DNA of 64,000 bases from Saccharopolyspora aridisoli (GCF_004348445.1 NZ_SMKV01000007.1:62001-126000); one strand, 5' to 3'; shown: positions 27,990 to 38,391, numbered from the stretch's first letter. Notes: generated from the letters alone by a model not told the origin. Made by a program: numbers and translations.

Positions 27990-29474
27990 GTGTCGCGGTT
28001 CGTTGACCGCGTGACCATCAGCGTCGCCGCGGGCGACGGTGGAAATGGCTGCGCCTCGGTGCACAGGGAGAAGTTCAAGCCGCTGGGCGGTCCGGACGGC
28101 GGTAACGGCGGCAAGGGCGGCGACGTCCGGCTCGTCGTCGACTCCGGCGTGCACACGCTGCTCGACTTCCACTACCGGCCGAACGCCCGCGCGGTGAAGG
28201 GTCAGCCCGGCAAGGGCGGCCACCGCAACGGCGCCCAGGGCGAGGACCTGGTGCTGCCGGTCCCGGACGGCACCGTCGTGCTGACTCCCGACGGTGAGGT
28301 CCTGGCCGACCTGGTCGGCAAGGGCACCACGTTCATCGCGGCGGCCGGCGGTCGCGGTGGCCTCGGCAACGCCGCGCTGGCCTCCAAGGCCCGCAAGGCG
28401 CCGGGCTTCGCGCTGCTGGGCGAGCCCGGCGAAGAGCTGGAGCTGGTGCTGGAGCTGAAGTCGGTCGCCGACGTCGGCCTGCTCGGCTTCCCGTCGGCGG
28501 GCAAGTCCTCGCTGATCTCGGTGGTCTCGGCCGCGAAGCCGAAGATCGCCGACTACCCGTTCACCACCTTGGTCCCCAACTTGGGCGTGGTGACCGCGGG
28601 CGAGACGGTGTTCACCGTCGCCGACGTGCCCGGCTTGATCCCCGGCGCCAGCCAGGGGCGCGGTCTGGGCCTGGACTTCCTGCGGCACATCGAGCGCTGC
28701 GCGGTGCTGGTCCACGTGGTCGACTGCGCGACGCTGGAGCCGGGCCGCGACCCGATTTCGGACATCGACGCGCTGGAGAACGAACTCGCCGAGTACACCC
28801 CGGCGCTGGCCGCCGAGCAGGGCGGCGCCGACCTGGCCGACCGCCCGCGCATGGTGGTGCTGAACAAGATCGACGTGCCGGAGGCCCGCGAGCTCGCCGA
28901 CTTCGTGCGTGCGGAGGTCGAGGAGCGGGGCTGGCCGGTCTTCGAGATCTCCACCGCCTCCCGCGAGGGCCTGCGCGAGCTGAGCTTCGCGATGGGCGCC
29001 GAGGTCGAGCGCTACCGCGAGACGCTGCCCGAACCGGAACCGGCGCGCGTGGTGGTCCGGCCGACCGCGGTCGACGACGGTGGTTTCACCGTCGAACCCG
29101 ACCCGGAGGAAGAGGACGCCTTCATCGTTCGCGGTGAGAAGCCGGAGCGCTGGATCCGGCAGACCGACTTCAACAACAGCGAGGCCGTGGGCTTCCTGGC
29201 GGACCGGCTGGCGAAGCTGGGCGTGGAGGACGCGCTGGCCAAGCAGGGCGCCGAACCAGGCAGCCAGGTCACCATCGGCACCATGACCTTCGACTGGGAG
29301 CCCTCCACCCCGGCCGGGATGGCCAACCTGCTCGGTCGACGCGGTCACGACCTGCGGCTGGAGTCTGACGACCGGGTTTCGGCGCACGAGCGCAAGATCG
29401 CCAAGCAGGCGCGCCGCGGTAGCGGGCTGGACGAGTTCGGCCGTTACGTCGGGGGCGAGGAGGACGACGAGTGA
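27990..29474 (+). CDS. obg: GTPase Obg (CgtA)
   Basis: 494 residues. An Obg fold (glycine-rich, [15 protein letters not shown]) is followed by the G domain with G1 GFPSAGKSS (~168), G3 [10 protein letters not shown] and G4 NKIDVPEA, then a C-terminal OCT domain ([17 protein letters not shown]) and a short charged tail. Obg assists late 50S assembly and stress control. GTG 27990 has GGAGG five bases upstream. The last bases overlap proB by 4 bp. Confidence 0.97.
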   Translation: MSRFVDRVTISVAAGDGGNGCASVHREKFKPLGGPDGGNGGKGGDVRLVVDSGVHTLLDFHYRPNARAVKGQPGKGGHRNGAQGEDLVLPVPDGTVVLTPDGEVLADLVGKGTTFIAAAGGRGGLGNAALASKARKAPGFALLGEPGEELELVLELKSVADVGLLGFPSAGKSSLISVVSAAKPKIADYPFTTLVPNLGVVTAGETVFTVADVPGLIPGASQGRGLGLDFLRHIERCAVLVHVVDCATLEPGRDPISDIDALENELAEYTPALAAEQGGADLADRPRMVVLNKIDVPEARELADFVRAEVEERGWPVFEISTASREGLRELSFAMGAEVERYRETLPEPEPARVVVRPTAVDDGGFTVEPDPEEEDAFIVRGEKPERWIRQTDFNNSEAVGFLADRLAKLGVEDALAKQGAEPGSQVTIGTMTFDWEPSTPAGMANLLGRRGHDLRLESDDRVSAHERKIAKQARRGSGLDEFGRYVGGEEDDE

Positions 29475-30586
29475 GCCTCTCGGCGACTCGGCAGGCGGTC
29501 GCGGCCGCGCAGCGGATCGTGGTGAAGGTCGGTTCGTCCTCGTTGACGACCACCGAGGGCGGCTTGGACTCCGAGCGGCTGTCGGTCCTGGTGGACACGG
29601 TCGCGAAGCGGGTCGCCGCCGGGGGACAGGTCGTGCTGGTCTCCTCGGGCGCCATCGCCGCCGGGATCGCGCCGATGGGCCTGCGTCGCAGGCCGAAGGA
29701 CCTGGCGACGCAGCAGGCTGCGGCGTCGGTTGGGCAGCTGGCGCTCGCGCACGCCTACGCCGAGTCGTTCGCCCGCTTCGGCCTCACCGTCGGCCAGGTG
29801 CTGCTCACCGCCGATGACGTGGTGCGCCGCAGCAACTACCGCAACGCGCAGCGGACCCTGAACCGGCTGCTCGGGCTGGGCGTGGTGCCGGTGGTCAACG
29901 AGAACGACACGGTGGCCACCACCGAGATCCGCTTCGGCGACAACGACCGGCTGGCCGCGTTGGTCTCGCACCTGGTCGGCGCCGACGCGCTGGTCCTGCT
30001 GTCCGATGTGGACGCGCTCTACGACGGCGATCCGCGCAAGGGCGGCTCGAAGGTGATCCGCGAGGTCACAGGTGCCGCCGACATGGTCGGTGTCGACGCG
30101 GGAAGCTCGGGTGCCTCGGGGCTGGGCACCGGCGGTATGGCGTCGAAGGTCGCGGCGGCGAAAGTCGCCTGCACCTCCGGCATTCCGGTACTGCTCACGT
30201 CTTCGGCCAACGCCGAGAGCGCGTTGGGCCCGGCGGACGTGGGAACGGCCTTCGCCGCGACCGGCAACCGCCTGTCGGCCCGGCGCTTCTGGCTCGCCCA
30301 CGCCGCCGGGGCCAACGGCCGCCTCTGGCTGGACGACGGTGCGGTCGCCGCGGTCGCCAAGCGCCGCCGGTCGCTGCTGGCCGCCGGGATCACCGCGGTC
30401 GAGGGCGCTTTCGACGGCGGCGACGTCGTCGAACTCCTCAACCCGACCGGCAAGGTCGTGGCCCGCGGTGTCGTCGCCTACGACGCCGAGGAGCTCCCGA
30501 CCCTGATCGGACGCTCCACCCACGACCTCCCGCCCGAGCAGCGCCGAGAGGTCGTCCACGCCGACGACCTCGTGCCGCTGCGCTGA
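29471..30586 (+). CDS. proB: Glutamate 5-kinase
   Basis: 371 residues. It phosphorylates glutamate in proline synthesis. Kinase motifs: [11 protein letters not shown] near the start, [22 protein letters not shown], and [12 protein letters not shown]; the last ~90 residues are a PUA domain ([22 protein letters not shown]). GTG start in a 4-bp overlap with obg. The partner proA lies about 6 kb downstream, separated by the MHS transporter, DUF885 and helicase genes. It converges on the MHS transporter with one base between the stops. Confidence 0.97.
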   Translation: MSLSATRQAVAAAQRIVVKVGSSSLTTTEGGLDSERLSVLVDTVAKRVAAGGQVVLVSSGAIAAGIAPMGLRRRPKDLATQQAAASVGQLALAHAYAESFARFGLTVGQVLLTADDVVRRSNYRNAQRTLNRLLGLGVVPVVNENDTVATTEIRFGDNDRLAALVSHLVGADALVLLSDVDALYDGDPRKGGSKVIREVTGAADMVGVDAGSSGASGLGTGGMASKVAAAKVACTSGIPVLLTSSANAESALGPADVGTAFAATGNRLSARRFWLAHAAGANGRLWLDDGAVAAVAKRRRSLLAAGITAVEGAFDGGDVVELLNPTGKVVARGVVAYDAEELPTLIGRSTHDLPPEQRREVVHADDLVPLR

Positions 30587-30587
30587 T

Positions 30588-31859
30588 TCAGCGCAGTTCG
30601 GTGGCTCGGGTTTCGGGCAAGGTGCGGATGACGAAGAACGCGATCGCCGCGCCCACCGCGATGTACCAGAAGAAGCCCGTGGCGATGCCGAACTCGGCGA
30701 AGGCCTGGATGACCAGCGGTGCCGTGCCGCCGAAGACGGCGACGGTGAGGTTGTACCAGGCGCCGATGCCCAGCCCGCGCAGCTCGGTGGGGAACAGCTC
30801 CGACATGATCGCCGGTGCGATCGAGGTCATCGCGGTGTAGAGCCCGACACCGACGCAGAACACGACGAGCAGGCTGCCCAGGCCCGGCCGCACCAGGCTG
30901 GACAGCGGCACGATGAGGATCGCGATGGCCGCCGACCACACCAGCAGCTGCGGTTTGCGGCCGTAGCGGTCGGACACCGCGCCCATCGGGTACTGCAGCG
31001 CGATGAACAGCGCCGTCGCGATGGACAGCGCGAGGAACACGTCGGTGGCGTCGGCGTCGCGGTTCTTCACCGCGAACGGCGTGAGCGCGCTGAAGAACGT
31101 GTAGTAGCACAGCGTCGAGAGCATCGAGAACCCGATGAGCTGGCCAACGGCCTTGGGGTGCTCCCGCAGCGTCAGCATCAGCGGGTTCTTCAGGGCCTTG
31201 GCCTTGGTCTTGTTCTCCTCGTACTGCTCGGTCTCGGTCAGCGTGCGCCGCAACCACATGCCGACGAGCCCGAGCACGCCGCCGACGATGAACGGGATCC
31301 GCCAGCCGTAGGAGGTGAGCTGGTCCTCGCTGAGCGCGGAGGTCAGCAGGAATCCCAGCAGCGAGGCGATGAGCAGTGCGGCACCCGTGGAGATGTAGAA
31401 GAACGACGAGTACCGGCCGCGCCGCGACGGAGGCGCGATCTCGGCGAGGTAGGCCGAGGCGTTGGAGACCTCGCCGCCGAGCGAGAGGCCCTGCCCGATG
31501 CGGGCGAGGATGAGCAGGATCGACGCCAGCCACCCGATGGACTCGAAGCTCGGCAGGATGCCGATGATCAGCGAACCGCCGGCCATCAGCGAGATCGTCA
31601 CCAGCATCGCGGTCTTGCGGCCACGGAGGTCGGCGAAGCGGCCGAGCATCCAGCCGCCGAGCGGGCGGAAGAAGAACGCGAGCGCGAAGGTCGCCAGCGT
31701 GTTGATGAGCGCCCATTCGCCGGGGAAGAACGCGGAGGCGAAGTACACGCTGAACGCGGTGTAGATGGTCCAGTCGTACCACTCGATGGCGTTCCCGATG
31801 CTCGCCGCGACCAGCGTTCGAACCGGGAGCTCGTGGGCCACGGCTTCGTCCTGCGACAT
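30588..31859 (-). CDS. MHS-family MFS transporter (metabolite:H+ symporter)
   Basis: 423 residues, about 12 membrane helices. The start ASIGNAIEWYDWTIYTAFSVYF, the loop RPLGGWMLGRFADLRGRKTAM and ARIGQGLSLGGEVSNASAYLAE are typical of the MHS group (alpha-ketoglutarate, citrate, shikimate, proline/betaine carriers). Substrate cannot be assigned; the position next to proB is suggestive only. ATG 31859. Confidence 0.85.
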   Translation of the reverse strand: MSQDEAVAHELPVRTLVAASIGNAIEWYDWTIYTAFSVYFASAFFPGEWALINTLATFALAFFFRPLGGWMLGRFADLRGRKTAMLVTISLMAGGSLIIGILPSFESIGWLASILLILARIGQGLSLGGEVSNASAYLAEIAPPSRRGRYSSFFYISTGAALLIASLLGFLLTSALSEDQLTSYGWRIPFIVGGVLGLVGMWLRRTLTETEQYEENKTKAKALKNPLMLTLREHPKAVGQLIGFSMLSTLCYYTFFSALTPFAVKNRDADATDVFLALSIATALFIALQYPMGAVSDRYGRKPQLLVWSAAIAILIVPLSSLVRPGLGSLLVVFCVGVGLYTAMTSIAPAIMSELFPTELRGLGIGAWYNLTVAVFGGTAPLVIQAFAEFGIATGFFWYIAVGAAIAFFVIRTLPETRATELR

Positions 31860-31995
31860 CGCAACCTCCGCGTCGACACCCCGGAACGGGGTGCCGACAA
31901 GCTATGCGCTCGGCCGGGAGCGCGAAAGCCCCGAGTCCTCACGGGAATCGGAAATCCAGGTGAGGCGGACGCGCGCGCTGGTGCAGACTGCCGGG

Positions 31996-33648
31996 ATGGT
32001 CACGGTGCGCGAAGCGGCTGACGAGCTCGTCGAGGTGCTCGTCGAGGAGAACCCGCTGAACGAGTTGCTGCTGGGGTTGCCCGGAACCGCGGATCGGCTC
32101 AACGATCCGGACGAGCGGGCCGAATCATGCTTGCGCGATCGCGCCCTGCGCATCGCCTCGACCGCACGCGGTCTCGACGGCGACGACCTCACCCGCGACG
32201 TGGTGATCGCCGAAGCGGAGGGCGTGGCCACCCGCATCGCGTCGCGCCTGGTGGAGCACACGATGCACGACTCGGTCGTCTCACCGCTCGCCAAGGTACT
32301 GGAGCTGATCCCGCAGCAGCATCCTGAAGGCGCGGACCAGGAGCGTGACTACCTGAGCATGCTCGCGGCGATACCGGAGTTCCTGGCCAGGAGCGGTGTG
32401 CGGCATCGCGCCGGGGCGAGCGCGGGAAGACTGCCGGTCGCCCGCCGGGTCCGGGTCGCGATCGAGCACCTGGACGCCCACCTCGCCGCGCCGCACGACG
32501 ATCCGCTGCGCAGGCCGAAGCTGAGCTCGGACGAGGATCGAGACCGCTTGCTGGCGGAGGAGGTCCGGCCCGCGCTCGCCGCCTACCGCCAGGTCCTGAG
32601 CGACCTGCCCGGCAGGTCGGACGACGAGCCCGGGCTCTGCTTCCTCCCGGACGGCGCCGGCACCTACACCGCCCTCGCCCGGATGCACACCACGACCGAC
32701 CGCACGCCCGAGGAGCTGCACCGGACCGGTCGCGAACTGTTGGCGGACCTCGACGAGGAGTACGCCGAGATCGGGTCCCGCGTCTTCGGCCTGCGCGACG
32801 CGGCCGAGATCCGGGACCGGATGCGCAGCGCCCCGTGCTGGTCGAGCGGTGAGGAACTGCTGGCCGCCGCGAGAACGGCCGTTTCCCGGGCGGAGGCCGC
32901 CGCGCCCCGGTGGTTCGGGCGGACGCCCTCGCACCGCTGCCGCGTCGAGCCGTTCCCGGACGACCAGGCCCCGGACGCCGTGGGCGCCGCGTACCTGCCC
33001 GGGCCGGTCGACGGGTCCCGGCCCGGCACCTACTTCGCCAACACCCACGCCGCCGAGCAGCGGCCGCGATTCCTCGCCGAGGCGCTCGCGTTCCACGAGG
33101 CCGTACCCGGTCACCACTTCCAGATCAGCCTCACCCAGGAGCTCACCGACGTCCCGACGATCCGGCGGATCGCCGGCTTCAACGCCCACATCGAGGGTTG
33201 GGCACTGTACGCCGAGCGGTTGGCTGACGAGATGGAGCTCTACAGCGACGATCTCAGCCGCCTGGGGATGCTCGCGATGGACTCCACGCGCGCCGCTCGG
33301 CTGGTCGTCGACACCGGTCTGCACGCCTTCGGCTGGCCCCGGTCGCAGGTCGTGGACTTCCTCCGCGCCCACACCCTCATGCCCGAGGTGGAGGTCCAGA
33401 GCGAGACCGACCGCTACATCGAAGCTCCCGGCCAGGCGCTGTCCTACATGGTCGGACGGCTGGAGGTCCAACGGCTGCGTTCGCAGGTCGAACGCCACCC
33501 GGGGTTCGACCTGCACGCCTTCCACGACCTGCTGCTGGCCCACGGACCGCTGCCGATGTCGGTGCTGGCCGGGCTCTGCGAAGAAGTGGCGGAGCCACTT
33601 CCTCCTCCTGGTGAGCACCTTCGCAGCTCGCACCGCCGCGGGTTCTGA
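31996..33648 (+). CDS. DUF885 family protein (metallopeptidase-like)
   Basis: 550 residues. The core has ALAFHEAVPGHHFQISLTQEL, an HExxxGHH-type motif expected to bind zinc, followed by AHIEGWALYAERLADEM and the VEVQSETDRYIEAPGQALSYMVG segment, all typical of DUF885. No signal peptide, so probably intracellular. A GTG at 31981 is an alternative start. The last ~24 codons lie inside a dispersed repeat shared with 63.2-63.4 kb, so the natural C-terminus may have been replaced by repeat sequence. Confidence 0.8.
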   Translation: MVTVREAADELVEVLVEENPLNELLLGLPGTADRLNDPDERAESCLRDRALRIASTARGLDGDDLTRDVVIAEAEGVATRIASRLVEHTMHDSVVSPLAKVLELIPQQHPEGADQERDYLSMLAAIPEFLARSGVRHRAGASAGRLPVARRVRVAIEHLDAHLAAPHDDPLRRPKLSSDEDRDRLLAEEVRPALAAYRQVLSDLPGRSDDEPGLCFLPDGAGTYTALARMHTTTDRTPEELHRTGRELLADLDEEYAEIGSRVFGLRDAAEIRDRMRSAPCWSSGEELLAAARTAVSRAEAAAPRWFGRTPSHRCRVEPFPDDQAPDAVGAAYLPGPVDGSRPGTYFANTHAAEQRPRFLAEALAFHEAVPGHHFQISLTQELTDVPTIRRIAGFNAHIEGWALYAERLADEMELYSDDLSRLGMLAMDSTRAARLVVDTGLHAFGWPRSQVVDFLRAHTLMPEVEVQSETDRYIEAPGQALSYMVGRLEVQRLRSQVERHPGFDLHAFHDLLLAHGPLPMSVLAGLCEEVAEPLPPPGEHLRSSHRRGF

Positions 33649-33775
33649 GCGCTTCACGGCGAGCACGCCGCGACGATGTGCATCGGCATGCATGAGGAGC
33701 GGCGCGCGGAGTCCGCGGAGCCGCTCAGGTTCCCCTACCCGCACGGCCGCGCGCGGCGACCCCGACCACGTCCTA
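33570..33775 (-). repeat. Dispersed repeat, copy 1 (overlaps DUF885 3' end)
   Basis: Read on the minus strand from the end of the helicase gene, this stretch is clearly related to 63199-63392: shared blocks include TCGGGGTCG, GTGCGGGT, GGACTCCGCGCGCC, TCGCGGCGTGCTCGCC and GGCGGTGCGAG in the same order and spacing. It ends in a stem AAGTGG-CTCCG-CCACTT. It lies between convergent genes. Confidence 0.7.
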
Positions 33776-35893
33776 ACTGGTCGAGGCGAGGGTGAACGGC
33801 AGCACGGCGGGCGCACCGGCTCGGCGGATTATGCGGCCGACGACCGTTGCGGTCCAACCGGTGTCGGCGTAGTCGTCCATCAGCAGCACGGGACCGTCCA
33901 AGGCCGCCAACTCGCCCGCCAGTTCCTCCTCGATCTTGAACTGGCGCCACAGCGAAGCCACCCGCTGCGCGCTGTTGGTGGCGCGGTTCGGCGTCGTGTT
34001 CGGGTTGGTCAGGACCTCGCCGAGCAGCGGCAACCGGCCGATCCCGGCGATGCGCTCGGCCAGGCTGCGCACCAGCTTCGGCCGCGTCCGCGAGCCCAGG
34101 GCCACGACACCGACCGGACGCTGCTCCCACTCCCACGCGGCCAGCACCTTGATCGCGGCCTGGAACAGGTCGTCCGGCAGCTCCTGGTCGGGAGTCCCGG
34201 TGGCCAGCAGTTCCCGCAGCCGGTTGCCCCAGCCGATGTCGGTGAGCCTGCCGATCGCGCGACCAGTGGTGGCCTGTTCATCGGCGGGCAGCTTGCCAGA
34301 GGCGTCCACGCCCAGCGCGGACATGCCGCTCGGCCACATCTTGCGCGGAGCGATGTCCACGCCCGGCCGCTGCAACCGCTCCTGCGCCTGCTGCACGGCT
34401 CGCTCGTCGACCTCGGCGGAGTAGCCCGACCCGGTGCAGTTGTCGCAGCGCCCGCAGGGTTCGGCGTGCGGGTCGTCGAGCTGGCGGCGCAGGAACTCCA
34501 TCCGGCAGGACGACGTGATCTGGTAGTCGATCATCGCCTGCTGCTCGGCCTGGCGCTCGGCCTCGATGCGCCGGTAGCGCTCGGCGTCGTAGTGCCACGG
34601 TTCGCCGGTGGCCTCCCATCCGCCCTTGACCCGCTGGACCGCGCCGTCGACGTCGAGGACCTTGAGGACCATCTCCAACCGGTTGCGGCTCAGCTCAACG
34701 TGCGGTTCCAAGGCTGCGGTGGAGAGCTTGCCCTGCTCGGCCAGGGTGTCGAGGACGGCGCGCACGGTGTGCTCCGGCGGGAACGCCAGCGAGGCGAAGT
34801 AGCTCCAGATCTCGCGGTCCTCCGGACCGGGCAGCAGCAACACCTCGGCGCGCTGGACACCACGACCGGCGCGACCGATCTGCTGGTAGTAGGCGATCGG
34901 CGAGGACGGCGCGCCCACGTGCACCACGAAACCGAGGTCGGGCTTGTCGAAACCCATGCCGAGGGCAGAGGTGGCCACCAGCGCCTTGACCCTGTTCTCC
35001 AGCAGGTCGGCTTCGGCCTGCTCCCGCTCGGTCGGATCGGTGCGGCCCGAGTAGGCCGCGACCTCGTAACCCTGCTCGCGCAGGTAGGAGGTGATCTCGT
35101 GGGCCGCGGCGACGGTGAGGGTGTAGATGATGCCCGAGCCGGGCAGTTCCCCGAGCTGCCCGGCCAGCCAGCCCAACCGGGCCTGCGCGGTGGGCAACCG
35201 CACCACGCCGAGCCGCAGGCTCTCGCGGTCCAGCGTGCCGCGCAGCACCAGCGTCTCCTGCGGATCGGTGAACTCGCCGCCGACGCCGAGCTGATCGGAG
35301 ACGTCGGCGACCACGCGGTCGTTGGCGGTGGCGGTGGTGGCCAGCACCGGAACGCCCTCGGGCAGTTCGGTCAGCAGCGTGCGCAGCCGCCGGTAGTCGG
35401 GGCGGAAGTCGTGGCCCCAGTCGGAGATGCAGTGCGCCTCGTCGACCACCAGCAGCCCGGCGTTCTGGGTGAGCTCGGGCAGGATCGTGTCCCGGAAGTC
35501 GGGGTTGTTGAGCCGCTCGGGGCTGACCAGCAGCACGTCGATCTCGCCCGCGGCGACGCGCTCCTCGATGTCGGTCCACTCCTCGGGGTTGGCCGAGTTG
35601 ATGGTGGCGGCGTGGACCTCGGCGTTGGCCGCGGCGGCGACCTGGTTGCGCATCAGCGCCAGCAGCGGCGAGACGATCACGGTCGGTCCCTCGCCGAGCT
35701 CGCGCAGCAGCGCGGTGGCGATGAAGTAGACCGCTGACTTGCCCCAGCCGGTGCGCTGCACGACCAGCGCGCGGCGGCGTTCGAGCACCAGCGCGCGGAT
35801 CGCCGCCCACTGGTCCTCGCGCAGCGCGGCCTCGGGGCCGGCCAGTGCTCGGAGTCGTTCTTCGGCGAGTTCCCGCAGCGCTTCTTCGTCCAC
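33773..35893 (-). CDS. RecQ-type DNA helicase with C-terminal phosphoribosyltransferase-like domain
   Basis: 706 residues, 3'-5' SF2 helicase. Walker A is TGWGKSAVYF (~48, Gly replaced by Trp compared with TGxGKS), the DEAH box is VVDEAHCISDWGHDF, motif VI is YYQQIGRAGRG, and a zinc-binding set CRMEFL...CGRCDNC follows near 460-485. There is no clear HRDC domain; instead the last ~120 residues end with VLLMDDYADTGWT, the PRPP-loop signature of PRTase folds. Probable role in recombination or repair; the function of the PRTase part is unknown. GTG start. Confidence 0.85.
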   Translation of the reverse strand: MDEEALRELAEERLRALAGPEAALREDQWAAIRALVLERRRALVVQRTGWGKSAVYFIATALLRELGEGPTVIVSPLLALMRNQVAAAANAEVHAATINSANPEEWTDIEERVAAGEIDVLLVSPERLNNPDFRDTILPELTQNAGLLVVDEAHCISDWGHDFRPDYRRLRTLLTELPEGVPVLATTATANDRVVADVSDQLGVGGEFTDPQETLVLRGTLDRESLRLGVVRLPTAQARLGWLAGQLGELPGSGIIYTLTVAAAHEITSYLREQGYEVAAYSGRTDPTEREQAEADLLENRVKALVATSALGMGFDKPDLGFVVHVGAPSSPIAYYQQIGRAGRGVQRAEVLLLPGPEDREIWSYFASLAFPPEHTVRAVLDTLAEQGKLSTAALEPHVELSRNRLEMVLKVLDVDGAVQRVKGGWEATGEPWHYDAERYRRIEAERQAEQQAMIDYQITSSCRMEFLRRQLDDPHAEPCGRCDNCTGSGYSAEVDERAVQQAQERLQRPGVDIAPRKMWPSGMSALGVDASGKLPADEQATTGRAIGRLTDIGWGNRLRELLATGTPDQELPDDLFQAAIKVLAAWEWEQRPVGVVALGSRTRPKLVRSLAERIAGIGRLPLLGEVLTNPNTTPNRATNSAQRVASLWRQFKIEEELAGELAALDGPVLLMDDYADTGWTATVVGRIIRRAGAPAVLPFTLASTS

Positions 35894-36013
35894 GTCCCGA
35901 ATTCCTACCGGACGCCGCTGACGCCTCGTGTCCGGGGCGGCGCGGGCGTGTCGGGAACCCTTGCCGCGGAGTCGCTGATCTCAGGAGCTTGAGACACGAC
36001 GAGGCGGTTGCCG

Positions 36014-36342
36014 ATGGAGGAACTGTTCGCTGAGGGCTTCGACGTCGCTCCGCAGGACTGCTACCGCCGGTGGGCGGAGCACGGGCCGGTCATGCGGGTC
36101 CGGATGCGCGGACGGCCGAGCGGGATGGGTGAGGCGGCGAAGCCGATGGGGCTCGCGGGCACGCCGATCGCCCGCACGCCACTTCGTCGACGTGATCGAC
36201 GCCGCCAACCGCGACCCCCAGCGCTTCACGCCACCGGAGCTGTTCGAACCGAGCGCGGAGTCGAGCGGACATCGCCTTCGTGCACGGCATCCACCACTGC
36301 CTCGGAGCCCCGCTGGCGTCGTTGCCGGTGGCGCTGTCCTGA
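36014..36342 (+). pseudogene. Decayed cytochrome P450
   Basis: Three frames carry consecutive P450 pieces. From ATG 36014 comes an N-terminal piece (CYRRWAEHGPVMRVRM); from about 36180, in another frame, VIDAANRDPQRFTPPELFEPS, the ANRDP region; and from about 36270, in a third frame, FVHGIHHCLGAPLA, a heme-ligand loop with the Cys, ending at TGA 36340-36342. The central ~250 residues are missing. The remains lie just upstream of proA, while an intact P450 lies just downstream of it. Confidence 0.75.
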
Positions 36343-36382
36343 GGAGCGGGAAATGCGTTGCCGGGCGTGCGCGGTCACGGAT

Positions 36383-36388
36383 TAGGCT
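36383..36388 (+). promoter_or_regulatory. -10 box of leaderless proA promoter
   Basis: TAGGCT ending 6 bases before GTG 36395; no ribosome-binding site. Confidence 0.5.
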
Positions 36389-36394
36389 GGTGGG

Positions 36395-37723
36395 GTGACC
36401 GCCATCGAGTTCCCCACCTCTGACAAGGCGACCGGCGACGACCTGCGCGACCAGGTGCGCGGCGCTGCCCGCCGCGCCCGCGAGGCCTCCGCCGAGCTGG
36501 CGCAGACCACACGCGGTGCCAAGGACGCGCTGCTGCAGGACGTGGCTGACGAGCTGGTCAAGCGCGCGCCGGAGATCTTGGAGGCCAACGAGCGCGACGT
36601 GGCCGCCGCCCGCGAGTCCGGGATGACCGAGGCGCTGATCGACCGGTTGGTCCTGAGCACCGGCCGCGTCGAGGCGATGGCCGACGGCCTGCGCACGGTC
36701 GCCGGACTGCCGGACCCGGTGGGGGAGGTGCAGCGCGGCCAGGTGTTGCCCAACGGCGTCCAGCTGCGCCAGGTGCGGGTGCCGCTCGGCGTGGTCGGCA
36801 TCGTCTACGAGGGACGCCCGAACGTGACGGTCGACGCCGCCGGGCTGACCTTGAAGTCGGGCAACGCGGTGCTGCTGCGCGGCTCGTCGTCGGCGGAGAG
36901 CTCCAACACCGCCTTGGTGCGGGTCCTGCGCGACGTCGTCGCCCGGCACGGTCTGCCGACGGACGCCGTCCAGTTGCTGCCCTGCCACGACCGGGCCTCG
37001 GTGCACCACCTGATCACCGCTCGCGGACTGGTCGACGTGGTCATCCCGCGCGGTGGCGCGGGCTTGATCTCGGCGGTCGTCGAGCAGGCCACGGTTCCGG
37101 CCATCGAGACCGGTGTGGGCAACTGCCACGTCTACGTCGACTCCAGCGCCGACCTCGACATGGCGCTGCGGATCCTGCTGAACTCCAAGGCGCGCCGACC
37201 GAGCGTCTGCAACTCCGCGGAGACCTTCCTGGTGCACGCCGACATCGCCGAGGAGTTCCTGCCCCGCGCGATCGCCGCGCTGGGCGAAGCCGGCGTGGCT
37301 GTGCACGGCGATGAGCAGGTGGTCGCCGTCGGCGGCCCGAACGTCGTGCCTGCCACCGACGAGGACTGGGACACCGAGTACCTGTCGCTGGACATCGCCG
37401 CTGCCGTCGTCGAGTCGCTGCCCGCCGCCGTCGAGCACATCCGCGAGCACGGCTCCGGGCACACCGAAGCGATCGTGACCAGTGATTTCCGCGCCTCTCA
37501 GCGGTTCACCTCGCAGGTCGACGCGGCCGCGGTGATGGTCAACGCCAGCACCGCCTTCACCGATGGCGGTGAGTTCGGGATGGGCGCCGAGATCGGCATC
37601 TCGACCCAGAAGCTGCACTCGCGGGGCCCGATGGGGTTGCCGGAGCTGACCTCCACCAAGTGGGTCGCGTTCGGCGACGGCCACGTGCGGCCGGGTTCGG
37701 CCCCGGCCAAGCCGGGGAGCTGA
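36395..37723 (+). CDS. proA: Gamma-glutamyl phosphate reductase
   Basis: 442 residues; reduces glutamyl-5-phosphate to the semialdehyde in proline synthesis, acting after ProB. The catalytic cysteine is in [14 protein letters not shown] (~270); [14 protein letters not shown] and the C-terminal [20 protein letters not shown] are family signatures. GTG 36395 directly follows a TAGGCT box. A tetR gene begins two bases after the stop and is likely co-transcribed. Confidence 0.97.
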   Translation: MTAIEFPTSDKATGDDLRDQVRGAARRAREASAELAQTTRGAKDALLQDVADELVKRAPEILEANERDVAAARESGMTEALIDRLVLSTGRVEAMADGLRTVAGLPDPVGEVQRGQVLPNGVQLRQVRVPLGVVGIVYEGRPNVTVDAAGLTLKSGNAVLLRGSSSAESSNTALVRVLRDVVARHGLPTDAVQLLPCHDRASVHHLITARGLVDVVIPRGGAGLISAVVEQATVPAIETGVGNCHVYVDSSADLDMALRILLNSKARRPSVCNSAETFLVHADIAEEFLPRAIAALGEAGVAVHGDEQVVAVGGPNVVPATDEDWDTEYLSLDIAAAVVESLPAAVEHIREHGSGHTEAIVTSDFRASQRFTSQVDAAAVMVNASTAFTDGGEFGMGAEIGISTQKLHSRGPMGLPELTSTKWVAFGDGHVRPGSAPAKPGS

Positions 37724-37725
37724 AC

Positions 37726-38307
37726 TTGACGCAGGCGCCGCGACGCAAGCGCGACTCCGCCGCCACCAAGGAAGCCCTGCTGCAGGCCGCATCGGAGCTG
37801 TTCACCGAGCGCGGTTTCAGCGCGACGACGGTGCGCGACGTCGCGGCGCGCGCCGGTGCCAACCAGGCCCTGCTGTTCCGCTACTTCGGTTCGAAGCAGG
37901 AGCTGTTCGCGGCGGTCCTGACCCGCAACAGCGAGCAGGTGGTCGCGGAGCTCTCCGCTGAGGAGCTGCCCCGGCAGCTGCTGATGAACCTGCTCGACAG
38001 CGCCGAACCCAACGGGGAGCACCCGCTGGTGGCGATGCTGCGCTCGTGGAGCGATGAACGGGCGGCGGAGATGTTGCGCGGCGAGTTGGGCGCCCGCTAC
38101 ACCGAGCGGCTCTCGGAGCTCTCGGATGCCGAGGACGCGCAGCTGCGCGCCGATCTCGTGCTGGCGTGGGTGTTCGGCATCGGGATGGTGCGCTCGGTGC
38201 TCGGGAAGAGCCCGTTGGCGGAGGCCGACCCCGAGGTCATCGTCGGTTACGTCACCCGCGCGGCATCCGTCCTGCTCGAGCGAACGGACCTTTCGGACGA
38301 TCGGTGA
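37726..38307 (+). CDS. TetR-family transcriptional regulator
   Basis: 193 residues. The N-terminal HTH domain (ALLQAASELFTERGFSATTVRDVAARAGANQALLFRYFGSKQEL) is textbook TetR; the ligand domain resembles the Tetracyclin_repressor_C/PsrA-like type. TTG 37726 has GGGGAG six bases before it. It sits two bases after proA and 84 bp before a P450 gene whose upstream region holds a perfect 9-bp dyad, so it probably represses the P450-ferredoxin pair. Confidence 0.88.
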   Translation: MTQAPRRKRDSAATKEALLQAASELFTERGFSATTVRDVAARAGANQALLFRYFGSKQELFAAVLTRNSEQVVAELSAEELPRQLLMNLLDSAEPNGEHPLVAMLRSWSDERAAEMLRGELGARYTERLSELSDAEDAQLRADLVLAWVFGIGMVRSVLGKSPLAEADPEVIVGYVTRAASVLLERTDLSDDR

Positions 38308-38346
38308 TCACGGCGTGCGCAGCGTCTTCCCCAGGCGTAACGTGGC

Positions 38347-38368
38347 TTTGTAAGCGACTGCTTACAAA
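38347..38368. promoter_or_regulatory. TetR-type operator before the P450 gene
   Basis: Perfect inverted repeat: arm TTTGTAAGC (38347-38355), spacer GACT, arm GCTTACAAA (38360-38368). AT-rich within a GC-rich gap, between tetR and the P450 start, with a possible -10 TAACGT (38338-38343) immediately upstream, so binding would block the promoter. Confidence 0.75.
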
Positions 38369-38391
38369 CGATGTCCCCCGGGGAGCTGCGC

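Noticed and set aside
32849-35737. 962-codon plus-strand frame spanning DUF885 and the helicase
   Set aside because: It crosses a repeat and two real genes in other frames and shows no domain along its length.
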